This document shows positions 47,108-56,783 of a DNA stretch of 64,000 nucleotides, piece by piece (position 1 is the stretch's first letter; every line of letters starts with the position of its first letter). The translations under genes and the position numbers were made by a program. The stretch spans positions 336,175 to 400,174 of the forward strand of contig NZ_FZMQ01000005.1 of the NCBI RefSeq assembly GCF_900197855.1. The letters run 5' to 3'. The notes beneath the pieces are model-generated. The model was not told where the DNA came from and ran no database searches. It saw nothing but the letters and a program-made list of their open reading frames with translations. The stretch comes from Helicobacter cynogastricus. GTDB taxonomy: Bacteria > Campylobacterota > Campylobacteria > Campylobacterales > Helicobacteraceae.

Positions 47108-48259
47108 TTAGTATGGTAACTCCACTTCACAAAGGGCCTTATAGATTTTTAATAAGTCTTGATGAGGGGCAATATCGTGTACGCGTAGAACACTCGCGCC
47201 TCTTTGTAGAGCGATTAAGTGCAAAGCCAAAGTACCACTTAGACGATCTTGCACCTCTTGGTTACAGATTTCTCCGATACATTTTTTACGACTTGCCCCT
47301 ATCAGCAAGGGGTAACCAAAATGCAAAAAATGCTCTAAATGCTGAATAAGGGCTAAATTCTGCGTGGTGGTTTTGTTAAACCCCAAGCCGATGTCTAAAA
47401 AAATGTTGTTAATTCCGTATTGATTTAAACGCTCTAGTTGTGTGCTAAAAAAGCGATCTATGTCCAAAAAGAGTTGTCTGTGAGGTGCAAAATGATCCAT
47501 GTCCATAGGCACCCCGTTAGAATGCATCAACACAACTTGAACTCCATGTGCTCTAGCCACTTGACACATTTGTTCTTCCCTAAAACCATTAACATCATTA
47601 AGTAATTGAAACCCATGTTGTAGAGCAAAATCAGCCGTCTTAGGGTTATAGGTATCTATGCTAAAAATGGCGTGCTGAGTTAAGTTGTTGGCTTTGATTT
47701 CTGCGCAAATATCCTTGAGTCGCATGATTTCCTCTTGTGCCTCAAGGCGTACACTAAAAGGGCGTGAGCTAGCTGCTCCGATGTCAATATAGGTGACCTT
47801 TTGTTCTAGGTAGTGATAAATCTTTTCTAAAGCCTGTTGGGCGTTGTAACGACTTTGGGGATAAAAACTATCTGGAGTGGCGTTGATAATACCCATCAAA
47901 GTTGGATTATCAAGAATAGAAGATTGAAGATGAGATTCCAGCATCTTTGCTAATCGCTTTAATCCAAAAGCCTGAGAGGTGCATTTCACGCGTAAGCGTT
48001 CCAGTTGGTCGTAAGTGCCTACTAGAAGACATGTGTAGGTGGGTTTCTTAGCTAGGATACAATCCTTAGGCGTGGCTAATTCAGCCCCTACACGCAAGGC
48101 TTCTTGTTTGAGAGTGAGTGCAGCACTCAGAGGTAAATCGGTTATTTTGAAGGCCAAGAGCTGGGCTTTTTTGGCCATGATAGCCTGACCAACAGGATGT
48201 GGAGTGATGCGTTCTAATTCTAAGGCAAAGCTAGAGGGAGTCATGCGCTCTAAAAACAT
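47108..48259 (-). CDS. folP: Dihydropteroate synthase
   Basis: The sulfonamide target enzyme of folate synthesis, 383 residues. The catalytic TIM barrel begins at about 122 with LMGIINATPDSFYP (first DHPS signature) and continues with IDIGAASSRPFS (second signature) and the C-terminal LIGASRKKCIGEI. An N-terminal extension of about 115 residues (FALELERITPHPVGQAIMAK) is found in Helicobacter FolP (HP1232) and absent from E. coli. It is the last gene of a minus-strand unit and overlaps holB by 10 nt. Confidence 0.92.
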   Translation of the reverse strand: MFLERMTPSSFALELERITPHPVGQAIMAKKAQLLAFKITDLPLSAALTLKQEALRVGAELATPKDCILAKKPTYTCLLVGTYDQLERLRVKCTSQAFGLKRLAKMLESHLQSSILDNPTLMGIINATPDSFYPQSRYNAQQALEKIYHYLEQKVTYIDIGAASSRPFSVRLEAQEEIMRLKDICAEIKANNLTQHAIFSIDTYNPKTADFALQHGFQLLNDVNGFREEQMCQVARAHGVQVVLMHSNGVPMDMDHFAPHRQLFLDIDRFFSTQLERLNQYGINNIFLDIGLGFNKTTTQNLALIQHLEHFLHFGYPLLIGASRKKCIGEICNQEVQDRLSGTLALHLIALQRGASVLRVHDIAPHQDLLKIYKALCEVELPY

Positions 48260-48879
48260 TTAACCCCTCTTAGTTCAAGCACTCTTAGAAGTAGGGGCAA
48301 AAGGTTATAACTAGGACGATAATAAAACCCATTGGCATGAACAGCACTATCTAAACTCTGCAATAAATCTAGTGGCAAAGGAAGTGCGCTTTCTTGCAAG
48401 GCGCGCAACAGAGCATAGAGGCGCACTTTAATCTCTTCAGGATTTGAATATATTTTATCCAACTCTTGCAGATAGTTACAAATATCTTGTGCATTACATG
48501 TTCGTAAATCCAAATCAAAATGGTCTGTAGGAGTTTTTATGCGACGATCCACATAGGTTAAGCGAGAGAGCAAGGTGCTCAAAAGCGCATGCTTACTTCT
48601 AGCAATTAGGATAAAATGTGTTTGTGGTGGAGGTTCTTCTAAAATTTTTAGCAGAGCGTTTTGAGCAAACACATTAAAATGGTGTGCAGCAATGATGATA
48701 AACTTTTGTCCTGCATAACATAACACAGATTGCCGCCTGATCTCATGAGCGTGTTCGATTTTGAGTTCTTCCTCAATGAAACTTTCGATAAAAATGGGTT
48801 TTTGTGCCTGTTTTTCTAACTCGTGCTTATAGGTGTGTGCTTCTTCATGGGGAGTGTTACTAAGAATAAGAGTGTTCAA
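48250..48879 (-). CDS. holB: DNA polymerase III delta' subunit-like protein
   Basis: A 209-residue clamp-loader protein. HEIRRQSVLCYAGQKFIIIAAHHFNVFAQNALLKILEEPP is the diagnostic stretch of HolB, including NALLKxLEEPP near 70-80, followed by FILIARSKHALLSTLLSRL (SRC-like motif replaced by SRL). It is shorter than E. coli HolB (334) and lacks a P-loop and the zinc module, as in other Campylobacterota. It overlaps hobA by 4 nt. Confidence 0.85.
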   Translation of the reverse strand: MNTLILSNTPHEEAHTYKHELEKQAQKPIFIESFIEEELKIEHAHEIRRQSVLCYAGQKFIIIAAHHFNVFAQNALLKILEEPPPQTHFILIARSKHALLSTLLSRLTYVDRRIKTPTDHFDLDLRTCNAQDICNYLQELDKIYSNPEEIKVRLYALLRALQESALPLPLDLLQSLDSAVHANGFYYRPSYNLLPLLLRVLELRGVKCF

Positions 48880-49376
48880 TCCAAAATCCCTAGCAGACTT
48901 TCAAAGAGAATGGTTTCAAAGACTTTATAGAGTTGGAGAAGCTTAAGATCGCAAAGCGGATCGCTCGGATTTAAAAAACCATCTTGTAGTATCCAAAGTA
49001 AGCCCTTTGTGTTTGTGGCTAGAGTGCTCAAAATTCCTTCTTCGCCTACATACCAAAGTAAATAATTTTTATAGGTGAGGTTCAAAAGATTCAAGATAAG
49101 GGGCAGGTTCTGCACATCTTGTAAAAGCCAATTAAGACCCAAAAGCCCATCTACAATGGGTAAAGGTGGACGCAACGCCTTAGCGTTAAGGTGTGTAAAA
49201 ACATATTTTTTAAACCAAGTGCGAGGCGCATCCACACAGAGTAGCACACACCCTCCATTTGAAATGTGTGTGATGCATGCCATAAAACCCTCCCAATCAT
49301 AAGAGGCTATATCAGCACGCCCCAAACATGCGCATTGCTCCTTATAAATCTGCTGTGCGCGCTCCTTTAAACCCAT
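48876..49376 (-). CDS. hobA: DnaA-binding initiation protein HobA
   Basis: A 166-residue soluble protein that I assign to HobA (HP1230) mainly by position between lysC and holB. HobA tetramers bind domain I of DnaA and help it assemble on oriC, like DiaA in E. coli, with a SIS-type fold. Visible features are a helical N-terminus (LKERAQQIYKEQCACLG), SYDWEGFMACITHISNGGC and ending with helices LLQLYKVFETILFESLLG. ATG 49376 shares one base with the lysC stop; a GTG at 49379 is an alternative. Confidence 0.75.
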   Translation of the reverse strand: MGLKERAQQIYKEQCACLGRADIASYDWEGFMACITHISNGGCVLLCVDAPRTWFKKYVFTHLNAKALRPPLPIVDGLLGLNWLLQDVQNLPLILNLLNLTYKNYLLWYVGEEGILSTLATNTKGLLWILQDGFLNPSDPLCDLKLLQLYKVFETILFESLLGILD

Positions 49377-50578
49377 CACAAAGCCAATTTGAATGCTTCA
49401 TGTAAGGTTTTAAGGGCAAGCTCAGCCAAAGAGACCTCCACAACTACAGAAATTTTGATTTCACTGGTGCTGATCATCAAAATATTAATATTTTCTTTGG
49501 CTAAAGCTTTGAAAGCAGCACTGGCAATCCCTGAATGTGAGCGCATACCCACGCCCACCACAGACACCTTGGCAACTTGGCGATCACATTCTACTGAGCC
49601 AATATCGCGTACATTCTTGAGGACTTGCTGGCAGACTTCTATATCTCCCTCTGGTAGAGTAAAATTAATATTAGTCTTGCCATTTTTGCCAATGGTTTGC
49701 ACAATCATATCAATATTGAGTTTGGCCTCTGCTAGCAATCCAAAAATTTCTCCGGCAATGCCCGGATAATCACAAGCATCGATAATGTTCACGCGTGCCT
49801 GATCTTTGTCTAGGGCGATCCCGCTCACAATGGGTTTTTCCACAATTTGCTCCTCTGAAGTGATGAGAGTTCCGGGGTTATCATTGAAAGAATTGCGCGT
49901 AATTAGGGGAATATTATATTTTTTTGCTAGCTCAACAGAGCGGTTGAAAAGCACCTTAGCCCCCATAGAGGCAAGTTCCAACATCTCATCATAACTGATT
50001 TGGGCGATTTTTCTAGCCTCAGGTACAATGCGCGGATCTGTAGTATAAATGCCATCTACATCGGTATAAATCTCACAAAGCTGAGCGCGTAAAGCACCTG
50101 CTAACGCTACCGCACTCAAATCGCTCCCACCTCTGCCCAAAGTTGTGATCTCCCCACTTTTGCTCACCCCTTGAAAACCCGCCACGACAACGACAAAATT
50201 TTGTGCTAAGAGGTCTTGAATGCGGGTGGTATCAATTTCTAAAATTTGCGCACGAGTGAAATGCGCATCTGTGGAAATTCCGGCTGCCTTGCCACTCAGC
50301 GAATAAGCTTTCTGTCCAAGAGACTCCAAGGCAATAGCTAGAAGCGCGCTAGAAATTTGTTCTCCACTGCTTAACAGGCGATCCATTTCTCGGCGGTTAA
50401 GCCTATTGCCAAAACAATGGGCCAACTCCAACAAATCGTCTGTTGTATCCCCCATTGCCGAAACCACCACGACAATATCTTCAAAAAGGGCTTTGCTAGC
50501 TATTATTCTTTGCGCTACAGCCTGAATGCGCGCACAACTCCCTACACTCGTCCCCCCAAACTTCTGTACCACTAGCAC
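49376..50578 (-). CDS. lysC: Aspartokinase
   Basis: A 400-residue aspartate kinase, first step towards lysine/diaminopimelate, threonine and methionine. VQKFGGTSVGSCARIQAVA at residues 4-22 is the kinase signature; TLGRGGSDLSAVALAGAL near 147-164 is the nucleotide/aspartate region; two ACT regulatory domains cover about 260-400 (VNIIDACDYPGIAGEIFGLL, VSVVGVGMRSHSGIASAAF). GTG start directly after rppH. Lysine feedback is expected from the ACT domains. Confidence 0.95.
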   Translation of the reverse strand: MLVVQKFGGTSVGSCARIQAVAQRIIASKALFEDIVVVVSAMGDTTDDLLELAHCFGNRLNRREMDRLLSSGEQISSALLAIALESLGQKAYSLSGKAAGISTDAHFTRAQILEIDTTRIQDLLAQNFVVVVAGFQGVSKSGEITTLGRGGSDLSAVALAGALRAQLCEIYTDVDGIYTTDPRIVPEARKIAQISYDEMLELASMGAKVLFNRSVELAKKYNIPLITRNSFNDNPGTLITSEEQIVEKPIVSGIALDKDQARVNIIDACDYPGIAGEIFGLLAEAKLNIDMIVQTIGKNGKTNINFTLPEGDIEVCQQVLKNVRDIGSVECDRQVAKVSVVGVGMRSHSGIASAAFKALAKENINILMISTSEIKISVVVEVSLAELALKTLHEAFKLAL

Positions 50579-51049
50579 TTACAAATACCCTTGCTGTTTA
50601 AAATAACCAATGACTTGACGATAAACCTGCCTCTTGAAGTGCACCACTTTAGAAAAGAGAGCTTCGGGCTTAACAAATTCGTAACGATCAAACTCTGGAA
50701 AAGGTGTTTTGATATTAATTAGAGCATTGCTCTTGAGGCGTACCAAAAAATAACGCTGTTTTTGTCCATCAAAGGGATAGAGTTTTTTAGTCATGGTGGG
50801 GGGGAAATCGTAGACAATCCATTTAGGATACTCAGCGACAATCTCTATGGCATCTGTACCAATTTCTTCTAGTAACTCGCGATACAGGGCCTTTATTGGA
50901 GTTTCACCCTGGTCGATCCCCCCTTGAGGGAACTGCCAAGCCCCCTGAATATCAATACGCTGGGCAATAAAAAACTCGCAATCCCTAGGATAACAAGACG
51001 AAAGCACCACAGCCGCTACATTAGGACGATAACTCTTCGGAGCGTCCAC
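50579..51049 (-). CDS. rppH: Nudix hydrolase RppH/NudA
   Basis: A 156-residue Nudix hydrolase of the RppH/IalA type, which removes pyrophosphate from 5'-triphosphorylated mRNA or splits diadenosine polyphosphates. The Nudix box is complete: [23 protein letters not shown] near residues 39-61. [15 protein letters not shown] and WQFPQGGID are typical. GTG start with AAAGGA five bases upstream. H. pylori HP1228 was earlier called invA. It is followed without gap by lysC. Confidence 0.92.
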   Translation of the reverse strand: MDAPKSYRPNVAAVVLSSCYPRDCEFFIAQRIDIQGAWQFPQGGIDQGETPIKALYRELLEEIGTDAIEIVAEYPKWIVYDFPPTMTKKLYPFDGQKQRYFLVRLKSNALINIKTPFPEFDRYEFVKPEALFSKVVHFKRQVYRQVIGYFKQQGYL

Positions 51050-51091
51050 AGCAATCCTTTCTAGGGATTATAGCACAACCCCAACCCTAAA

Positions 51092-51394
51092 TTATTTCTT
51101 TAAAGTGGGGATATACTTAGCCAATGCTTCGATTTCTTCATTAGTGAGATTCTTAGCCTGAGCGTGCATAATCACACCTGAACCATAGCGATTAAGCGAA
51201 CCCGCTTTATATCCCATCAAATCCTCTTTAATCTGTGTACTATCTAAAGTGTTGACCACATGCCCCTTTCCAAAAGCCTTTCTATCCATAGAAGGACCAT
51301 GACACCCTGCGCATTTTTTGATCAAAACAGCTGGTTCAGCCGCCCAAAGCAAACCTAAACCTGCAACCAAACTCATTAAAACAACCTTATTCAT
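51092..51394 (-). CDS. Periplasmic cytochrome c553
   Basis: A 100-residue class I cytochrome c. A signal peptide (residues 1-19, VVLMSLVAGLGLLWAAEPA) leads into one heme site KKCAGCHG near 27-34; the axial Met is in GSGVIMHAQAKNLT near 75-80. This small cytochrome carries electrons from the bc1 complex to the cbb3 oxidase in the Helicobacter periplasm (HP1227). AAGGAG precedes the ATG; a divergent promoter region of 54 nt separates it from hemW. Confidence 0.93.
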   Translation of the reverse strand: MNKVVLMSLVAGLGLLWAAEPAVLIKKCAGCHGPSMDRKAFGKGHVVNTLDSTQIKEDLMGYKAGSLNRYGSGVIMHAQAKNLTNEEIEALAKYIPTLKK

Positions 51395-51448
51395 CGTTAA
51401 CTCCTTATCAAAAATGTGTCATAATGGTATTATTTTAAGGGTTAAGCT

Positions 51449-52504
51449 ATGCTTAAAACCAAATTACCTAAAAGTCTCTATATCCATGTTCCATTTTGCA
51501 AAAGCAAGTGCGGTTATTGTGCTTTTAACTCTTTTAGTGGCCTAGAAGACTTGCAAGATATTTATATTAATGCGCTTTGCAAAGATATTGAGGCTTCTTT
51601 GCAGAGAGAACAAATTATCTCCATTTTTATAGGTGGAGGGACACCAAATATTTTACAAGTAAAACATTACGATCGGATATTTAACACCATTACGCGCCAC
51701 GCGTATCTAGCACCTGAGATAGAAATTACTTTAGAGGCAAACCCAGATTTAGTTTCTTTGGAGTGGTGTCATGTGCTCAAAAATTTGGGCATGACTCGTC
51801 TATCTATAGGGGTGCAAAGCTTTTTTGGATCTAAGTTGCATTTCCTACAACGCGACCACATACCTAAAAATGTCTATAAGGCCTTAGATTATGCTCAAAA
51901 AAGTGCCATTGAACATTTAAGTATCGATCTTATCTACAATACACCTTTAGACACGCCTCAAAGCATAGAAAAAGAGGTGAGTCTTGCCAGCACTTTACCA
52001 ATCGATCATCTTTCAGCCTATAGTTTAACCCTAGAGGATAATACTAAATTGGCAAAAGTTGCGTCTAAAAACTTACCAGAATTAGATGTCTTTATGCGCG
52101 CAAGTTTGGAAGCGCAAGGTTTTGAGCATTATGAGGTTTCTAACTATGCCCGTAACTACAGAGTAAAACATAATTTACACTATTGGAATGCCTTAGAATA
52201 CATTGGCTGTGGGGCAGGAGCGGTGGGGCGAGTAGGACAGACGCGTTATTATAAATTTAAGGATGTGAAAAGCTATATTGCCAATCCACTACACGCGCGC
52301 ACAGAAAATCTAACACAACAAGACTTACACTTTGAAGCTGTATTTCTAGGTTTGCGTTGCGCTCTAGGGGTGCCGGTGAATCTATTGATGCCTAAGAAAA
52401 TAAAAACACTAATTGACGAAGACATATGCTATCAAAGAGGCGACTGCCTCCTAGCCAAGAATTTCTTCCTGGCTGACGAGATCGCCTTGTGGCTAAGCCA
52501 CTAA
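51449..52504 (+). CDS. hemW: HemW-like radical SAM protein
   Basis: A 351-residue radical SAM protein. The cluster motif CKSKCGYCAF near 17-26 has the CxxxCxxC-Phe form typical of HemW heme chaperones instead of the CxxxCxxCxC of true HemN; FIGGGTPNIL, LEANPD and LGMTRLSIGVQSF are the other conserved parts. The family is often annotated as oxygen-independent coproporphyrinogen oxidase; HemW instead inserts heme into respiratory enzymes. Position next to a c-type cytochrome gene fits a heme role. Corresponds to HP1226. Confidence 0.88.
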   Translation: MLKTKLPKSLYIHVPFCKSKCGYCAFNSFSGLEDLQDIYINALCKDIEASLQREQIISIFIGGGTPNILQVKHYDRIFNTITRHAYLAPEIEITLEANPDLVSLEWCHVLKNLGMTRLSIGVQSFFGSKLHFLQRDHIPKNVYKALDYAQKSAIEHLSIDLIYNTPLDTPQSIEKEVSLASTLPIDHLSAYSLTLEDNTKLAKVASKNLPELDVFMRASLEAQGFEHYEVSNYARNYRVKHNLHYWNALEYIGCGAGAVGRVGQTRYYKFKDVKSYIANPLHARTENLTQQDLHFEAVFLGLRCALGVPVNLLMPKKIKTLIDEDICYQRGDCLLAKNFFLADEIALWLSH

Positions 52505-52509
52505 AAAAG

Positions 52510-54051
52510 CTAAGTTAAAAGACGGAGGATATTTTGTTGCACGGTATTAGCTTGACTCATTGCATAGCTACCAGATTGCGCCAAGATATTATTTTTACTG
52601 AAGTTGGCACTCTCTTGAGCGAAATCCACATCTCTAATTTGCGATTCGGCCGCTTTCACATTTACTTGAGTGATTGTGATATTATTCACGGTGCTCACCA
52701 TTTGATTTTGCACAGAACCCAAGTCAGAGCGCACCTTATCAAGCATTTTTTGTGCAGACTCAGCAATATCCATAACCACCATCGCTCCGCGCAAAGTGGT
52801 TACACCAGAGCCTAGCGTGAGATTCTCAGAGGCCAAAGTCTTATTGTAGTTAGCTCCAGAAGCTGAACGCACTGCCTGATTAAATTCTCCCAAGACATCC
52901 CTAAGATTCACCGTGGTGTTTGCGGTTGCACCTTTAGCAAAACCGATAGCAGCGTAGCCTGCAGATGCGCTCACATTAGCCCCGGAAACCACCAAAATAT
53001 CTCTAGCATCTTGGCGCACCAAAGAAAGACGACCAAAGTTAGTAGAACCTTGAGTGATGTTTTGCCCACCATTGAGAGTAGTCAACGCAGCCCCTTGCCC
53101 ATCAACATTGGTTGAGCTGACTTTAATGCTGATTCCGCGCCCATCAAGGCTGCGTAGATTTAAGCGACCTACAGAGTCCGTGTAAGCTTCAACACCTGTT
53201 TGAGCCGTTACGGCATTCAAAGCGGCAACCAAACGCCCATCGCTATCATTCTTTTTGATGCCAAGAATATTGCCTATTTCAATCCCATTCACGGTTAGAC
53301 TACTCAAGCTTCCCGATTTGATCGCACCATCAGAAGTTGTGATGACATTAGCGGTTGCGCGTACCCCTGTGGCATTGGAGTTCTTGTTGATCACCTCGGT
53401 CAAAACGCCCAAACCAGTACCTGCGCTTGTTGAGATTTTTACACTCTCCAAAGAAACATCGTGTACTCCATCAACTTGCTTAAAAGTCAAGGCCACTTCA
53501 CCGGATGCGGTGATATTTTTGCCGGTAACGATTTTAACCTGCCCAATTTTATCAGAAGTAGCTGACCCAATACTCGCCTTGATTGTTTCATTAGAATACG
53601 CACCCACTTGGAACTCTTTATTAGAGAACGCACCTGAGAGCAAAGTTTGCCCATTATAGGAGGTGGTGGTACCAATGTTGTCTAAGCTCTGGATTAAGCG
53701 CACAATATCCGCCTGTAGAGCTTTACGAGACTGGGTATTTTGACCATCTTGGGCCGCTTGTGTTGCCTTCACCTTGATGGTATCTAGGATTTTGATTTGC
53801 TCATCCATCGCTTTATCAGCAATTTGGATAATCCCCATACCATCATTGGTGTTAGCAATCGCCTGCCCCAAACTCTTAGCCTGCGAGCGCAGAGAGTCCG
53901 CAATAGTCATCCCCGAAGCGTCATCGGCTGCTTTGTTGATACGCAAACCAGAACTTAAGCGTTCAAGCGATTCTCTTAACTCGCGCTGTGTAACCAACCC
54001 TACGGCATGAGCGTTCAGCGCGTTAATGTTGGTATTAACCTGAAATGCCAT
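52510..54051 (-). CDS. flaA: Major flagellin A
   Basis: A 513-residue flagellin. The conserved N-terminal D0/D1 region ([35 protein letters not shown]) and C-terminal D1/D0 region ([35 protein letters not shown]) match Helicobacter FlaA closely; the central part (about 180-400) is the variable surface-exposed segment, rich in Ser/Thr/Asn, and would carry pseudaminic acid made via PseB. AAGGAG lies five bases from the ATG. A CGATTATA element about 50 nt upstream is a weak match to a sigma-28 -10 (GCCGATAA), without a well-placed TAAA. The gene converges on hemW with a 5-nt gap. Confidence 0.96.
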   Translation of the reverse strand: MAFQVNTNINALNAHAVGLVTQRELRESLERLSSGLRINKAADDASGMTIADSLRSQAKSLGQAIANTNDGMGIIQIADKAMDEQIKILDTIKVKATQAAQDGQNTQSRKALQADIVRLIQSLDNIGTTTSYNGQTLLSGAFSNKEFQVGAYSNETIKASIGSATSDKIGQVKIVTGKNITASGEVALTFKQVDGVHDVSLESVKISTSAGTGLGVLTEVINKNSNATGVRATANVITTSDGAIKSGSLSSLTVNGIEIGNILGIKKNDSDGRLVAALNAVTAQTGVEAYTDSVGRLNLRSLDGRGISIKVSSTNVDGQGAALTTLNGGQNITQGSTNFGRLSLVRQDARDILVVSGANVSASAGYAAIGFAKGATANTTVNLRDVLGEFNQAVRSASGANYNKTLASENLTLGSGVTTLRGAMVVMDIAESAQKMLDKVRSDLGSVQNQMVSTVNNITITQVNVKAAESQIRDVDFAQESANFSKNNILAQSGSYAMSQANTVQQNILRLLT

Positions 54052-54073
54052 ACTAACTCCTTGTTAATTTAAC

Positions 54074-54093
54074 CTAAAGCATCCTTGCTTTAG
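54074..54093 (-). promoter_or_regulatory. Hairpin in the flaA leader
   Basis: A perfect 8-bp inverted repeat, CTAAAGCA / TGCTTTAG, with AGGA in the loop on the coding strand, centred 32 nt before the flaA ATG. It could stabilise the mRNA or present an anti-SD sequence in the loop. Confidence 0.6.
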
Positions 54094-54141
54094 TGCTTCT
54101 ATAATCGTCTAGAATTTTAATTTATAAAGTAAAATATGGTA

Positions 54142-55065
54142 TCACGCAAAAGCACCGTAATTCATTAACTTTTGGTAACGAAGAGCAAGAAAATCACTCT
54201 CTTGAATACGGGGGAGCTGGGCAAGAAAATAATCTTTAATAGCACAACCAGCCTCAAATTTGTTACGATGTGCCCCCTTTTGAGGTTCTGGAATAATGTC
54301 ATCAATTAGCCTTGCCTGCTTAAGGTCTGCAGGTGTGATTTTCATAGCCTTTACAGCTACTTCTGCCTTGCTTGGATCATTCCATAAAATAGCCGCGCAA
54401 CCCTCTGGGGAAATCACACTAAAGATGGAATACTCCATCATTGCCAATCTATCTGCTACCGCAATCGCTAGAGCTCCACCACTCCCCCCTTCGCCAATAA
54501 TGATAGAAATAGTGGGTACTCTTAGAGTGGCAAATTCCTGTAGATTCTTGGCAATCGCTTCGCTCTGCCCTCTTTCTTCTGCACCAATGCCCGGATACGC
54601 TCCAGCAGTGTCTACCAGCATCAAGATAGGCAGATTGAATTTCTCGGCAAATTTAGCACTTTTCAAAGCTTTGCGATAACCTTCAGGATTGGGCATACCA
54701 AAGTTGCGCCGTAACTTATTCTTAGTGCCCCTCCCTTTTTCTTCGGCAATCACCACCACAGGTGTGTCTTCAATCTTGCCTATAAAACTCACAATGGCTT
54801 TATCATCGCTAAAGTGGCGATCCCCAAAAATCTCGTAACGATCCTGCAAAATAAGCTCGATATAATCCATGGCATAAGGTCTATCGGGATGTCTAGCAAG
54901 CTGAAGACGCTGATATTCTGTTAGATTAGAGTAAACGCTTTTTATTTCTTTGGTTAAACGCTTTTCTAAAATATCCTTAGCATCAACATCACCACGAATA
55001 GTGGCCATTTCAATGTCGTCCTGAAGCCCCTTAATGCGGTTTTCAAAATCTAAATAAACTGCCAC
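54142..55065 (-). CDS. accA: Acetyl-CoA carboxylase carboxyltransferase alpha subunit
   Basis: A 307-residue subunit that, with AccD, moves CO2 from biotin to acetyl-CoA to give malonyl-CoA. [48 protein letters not shown] and [17 protein letters not shown] are the crotonase-fold acyl-CoA binding motifs. GTG start, 9 nt after fabF. It ends the rpsU-fabG-acpP-fabF-accA unit (HP0562-HP0557 order), so malonyl-CoA supply and chain elongation are co-expressed. Confidence 0.96.
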   Translation of the reverse strand: MAVYLDFENRIKGLQDDIEMATIRGDVDAKDILEKRLTKEIKSVYSNLTEYQRLQLARHPDRPYAMDYIELILQDRYEIFGDRHFSDDKAIVSFIGKIEDTPVVVIAEEKGRGTKNKLRRNFGMPNPEGYRKALKSAKFAEKFNLPILMLVDTAGAYPGIGAEERGQSEAIAKNLQEFATLRVPTISIIIGEGGSGGALAIAVADRLAMMEYSIFSVISPEGCAAILWNDPSKAEVAVKAMKITPADLKQARLIDDIIPEPQKGAHRNKFEAGCAIKDYFLAQLPRIQESDFLALRYQKLMNYGAFA

Positions 55066-55074
55066 TCTTCTAAC

Positions 55075-56322
55075 CTATACGGCTTTGAAAATCACCACCG
55101 CATTAGTACCCCCAAATCCAAAAGAGTTGCTCATAACCGCTTCTAGACTAGCTTGCCTTGCTTGGTTGGGAATATAATCCAAATCACAACCCGGATCGGG
55201 AACTTCTTGGTTAATGGTTGGAGGCAGTATACCTTCTTGAAGTGCCATGAGAGAAATCACAGCCTCAATCGCCCCAGCTGCACCCAAACAATGCCCGATT
55301 TGCCCCTTAGTAGAGCTCACAGGAGGAACATTCTCTTTACCATTGAAGACATTTTTTAAGGCAATGGTCTCGTAGAGATCATTATAGCTCGTACTTGTGC
55401 CATGTGCGTTAATATAGCCAACTTTTGCCCCATGTTTGCTTGCCATGTTTAGGGCAGCTTGCATGGCACGGAACGCCCCCTCGCCATCGGGTGCAGGCGC
55501 GGTGATATGGCTAGCATCCCCACTCTCTCCATAACCCGCTAATTCGGCAATAATAGGCGCGCCACGCTTTTTAGCACTTTCATATTCCTCAAGCACCAAA
55601 GCCCCAGCCCCCTCACCCATTACAAAGCCATTGCGTTCCTTGTCAAAGGGTCTGGAAGCTTTCAAGGGCTCTTCATTGCGGTTAGAAAGGGCGCGAATAG
55701 AAGCAAAACCCCCAATACCCACCGGGCAAATGGTGGACTCTGCCCCTATGACAAGCATACGATCTGCACCTTCCAAGAGAATAGTTTTGTAAGCTTCGAT
55801 AATTGCATGAGTGCCCGCTGCGCAAGCGGTTACGCTAGAAACATTAGGTCCTTTAATGCCGTATTCAATCGAGGTAAAGCCACCAATCATGTTTACAAGC
55901 GCGGAGGTGATAAAGAAAGGGTTGACTTTTCTAGGACCCTTGTCATAGCAATAAATGGAGTTGGCTTCAATATTACCCAAGCCTCCAATACCCGATCCAG
56001 AGCTAATACCCATTGTAGAGGCAAAGGATTCCGGACATCTGCCGTCTACTAGAATTTGACTCTCGAACATGGCCTCTTTAGCAGCCAGAAGACCTAATTG
56101 AATAAAACGCCCCGCTTTCTTGACATCTTTGAGATTCATCACAGAACTAGGATCAAAATCTGTGATCTCAGCTGCGATTTGCACGGGAAAACCAGTCGTA
56201 TCGAAGCAACTAATTTTTTTGACTCCGCAATCCCCACGCGCGATGGCATCGAAAGCCGTTCTCCTATCCAATCCCAGGGCGTTCACCATCCCCATACCCG
56301 TTACCACAACTCTACGCAACAA
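55075..56322 (-). CDS. fabF: 3-oxoacyl-ACP synthase II
   Basis: A 415-residue beta-ketoacyl-ACP synthase that elongates fatty acids. The catalytic Cys is in SSVTACAAGTHAI near 162-174; the two His are in NAHGTSTSYND near 303-313 and KGQIGHCLGAAGA near 338-350. N-terminal VVVTGMGMVNALG is typical. Full length for the family. Confidence 0.96.
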   Translation of the reverse strand: MLRRVVVTGMGMVNALGLDRRTAFDAIARGDCGVKKISCFDTTGFPVQIAAEITDFDPSSVMNLKDVKKAGRFIQLGLLAAKEAMFESQILVDGRCPESFASTMGISSGSGIGGLGNIEANSIYCYDKGPRKVNPFFITSALVNMIGGFTSIEYGIKGPNVSSVTACAAGTHAIIEAYKTILLEGADRMLVIGAESTICPVGIGGFASIRALSNRNEEPLKASRPFDKERNGFVMGEGAGALVLEEYESAKKRGAPIIAELAGYGESGDASHITAPAPDGEGAFRAMQAALNMASKHGAKVGYINAHGTSTSYNDLYETIALKNVFNGKENVPPVSSTKGQIGHCLGAAGAIEAVISLMALQEGILPPTINQEVPDPGCDLDYIPNQARQASLEAVMSNSFGFGGTNAVVIFKAV

Positions 56323-56361
56323 AAACTCCTTTTTGATAAGACCAAAAAACCCGTATTGTGG

Positions 56362-56616
56362 TTAGGACAGCTTGTCTTTCCCGATAAGCTTGTTTTCTTC
56401 AATAAATTTAACAACATCCCCAACGGTTTTGATCTTCTCAGCCTGCTCATCTGGAATATCGATTCCAAACTTTTCTTCTAAGGCCATAATGAGCTCCACC
56501 ACATCCAAAGAGTCAGCATTGAGATCCTTGATGAAGTCCGCTTCCTCTGTTACCTGAGACGCACTTACATTCAACTGCTCCACAATCACCGCCTGGATTT
56601 CCTCAAACAAAGCCAT
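56362..56616 (-). CDS. acpP: Acyl carrier protein
   Basis: An 84-residue acidic carrier of acyl chains. The phosphopantetheine site is [18 protein letters not shown], with the modified Ser in DSL near residue 37. ATG 56616 has GGAG six bases upstream. It sits between the 26-residue protein gene and fabF. The C-terminus ([15 protein letters not shown]) is slightly extended. Confidence 0.96.
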   Translation of the reverse strand: MALFEEIQAVIVEQLNVSASQVTEEADFIKDLNADSLDVVELIMALEEKFGIDIPDEQAEKIKTVGDVVKFIEENKLIGKDKLS

Positions 56617-56688
56617 CAAAATCTCCTCTTGTATTCTACAATTAATCCAAAAATTTTAGCCTAAAATTACTATCCTAAGCTTAAAAAG

Positions 56689-56769
56689 TTACTTCTGCTC
56701 CAAAACATCAACAATCCTATAGAGGAAGTAAATCACCACAACCAACAGAATCAAAATGATAAAAAGCAT
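56689..56769 (-). CDS. 26-residue membrane miniprotein in the fab cluster
   Basis: A 26-residue protein, MLFIILILLVVVIYFLYRIV followed by DVLEQK: one hydrophobic helix and a short charged tail, so it should insert in the inner membrane with the C-terminus in the cytoplasm. GGAGAAAAC lies before the ATG, and the frame is exactly bounded by fabG (14 nt upstream) and acpP (72 nt downstream). H. pylori has a small unknown gene (HP0560) at the same place between acpP and fabG, which supports a real conserved gene. Function unknown; a link to membrane lipid synthesis is a positional guess. Confidence 0.7.
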   Translation of the reverse strand: MLFIILILLVVVIYFLYRIVDVLEQK

Positions 56770-56783
56770 GTTTTCTCCTTTCT

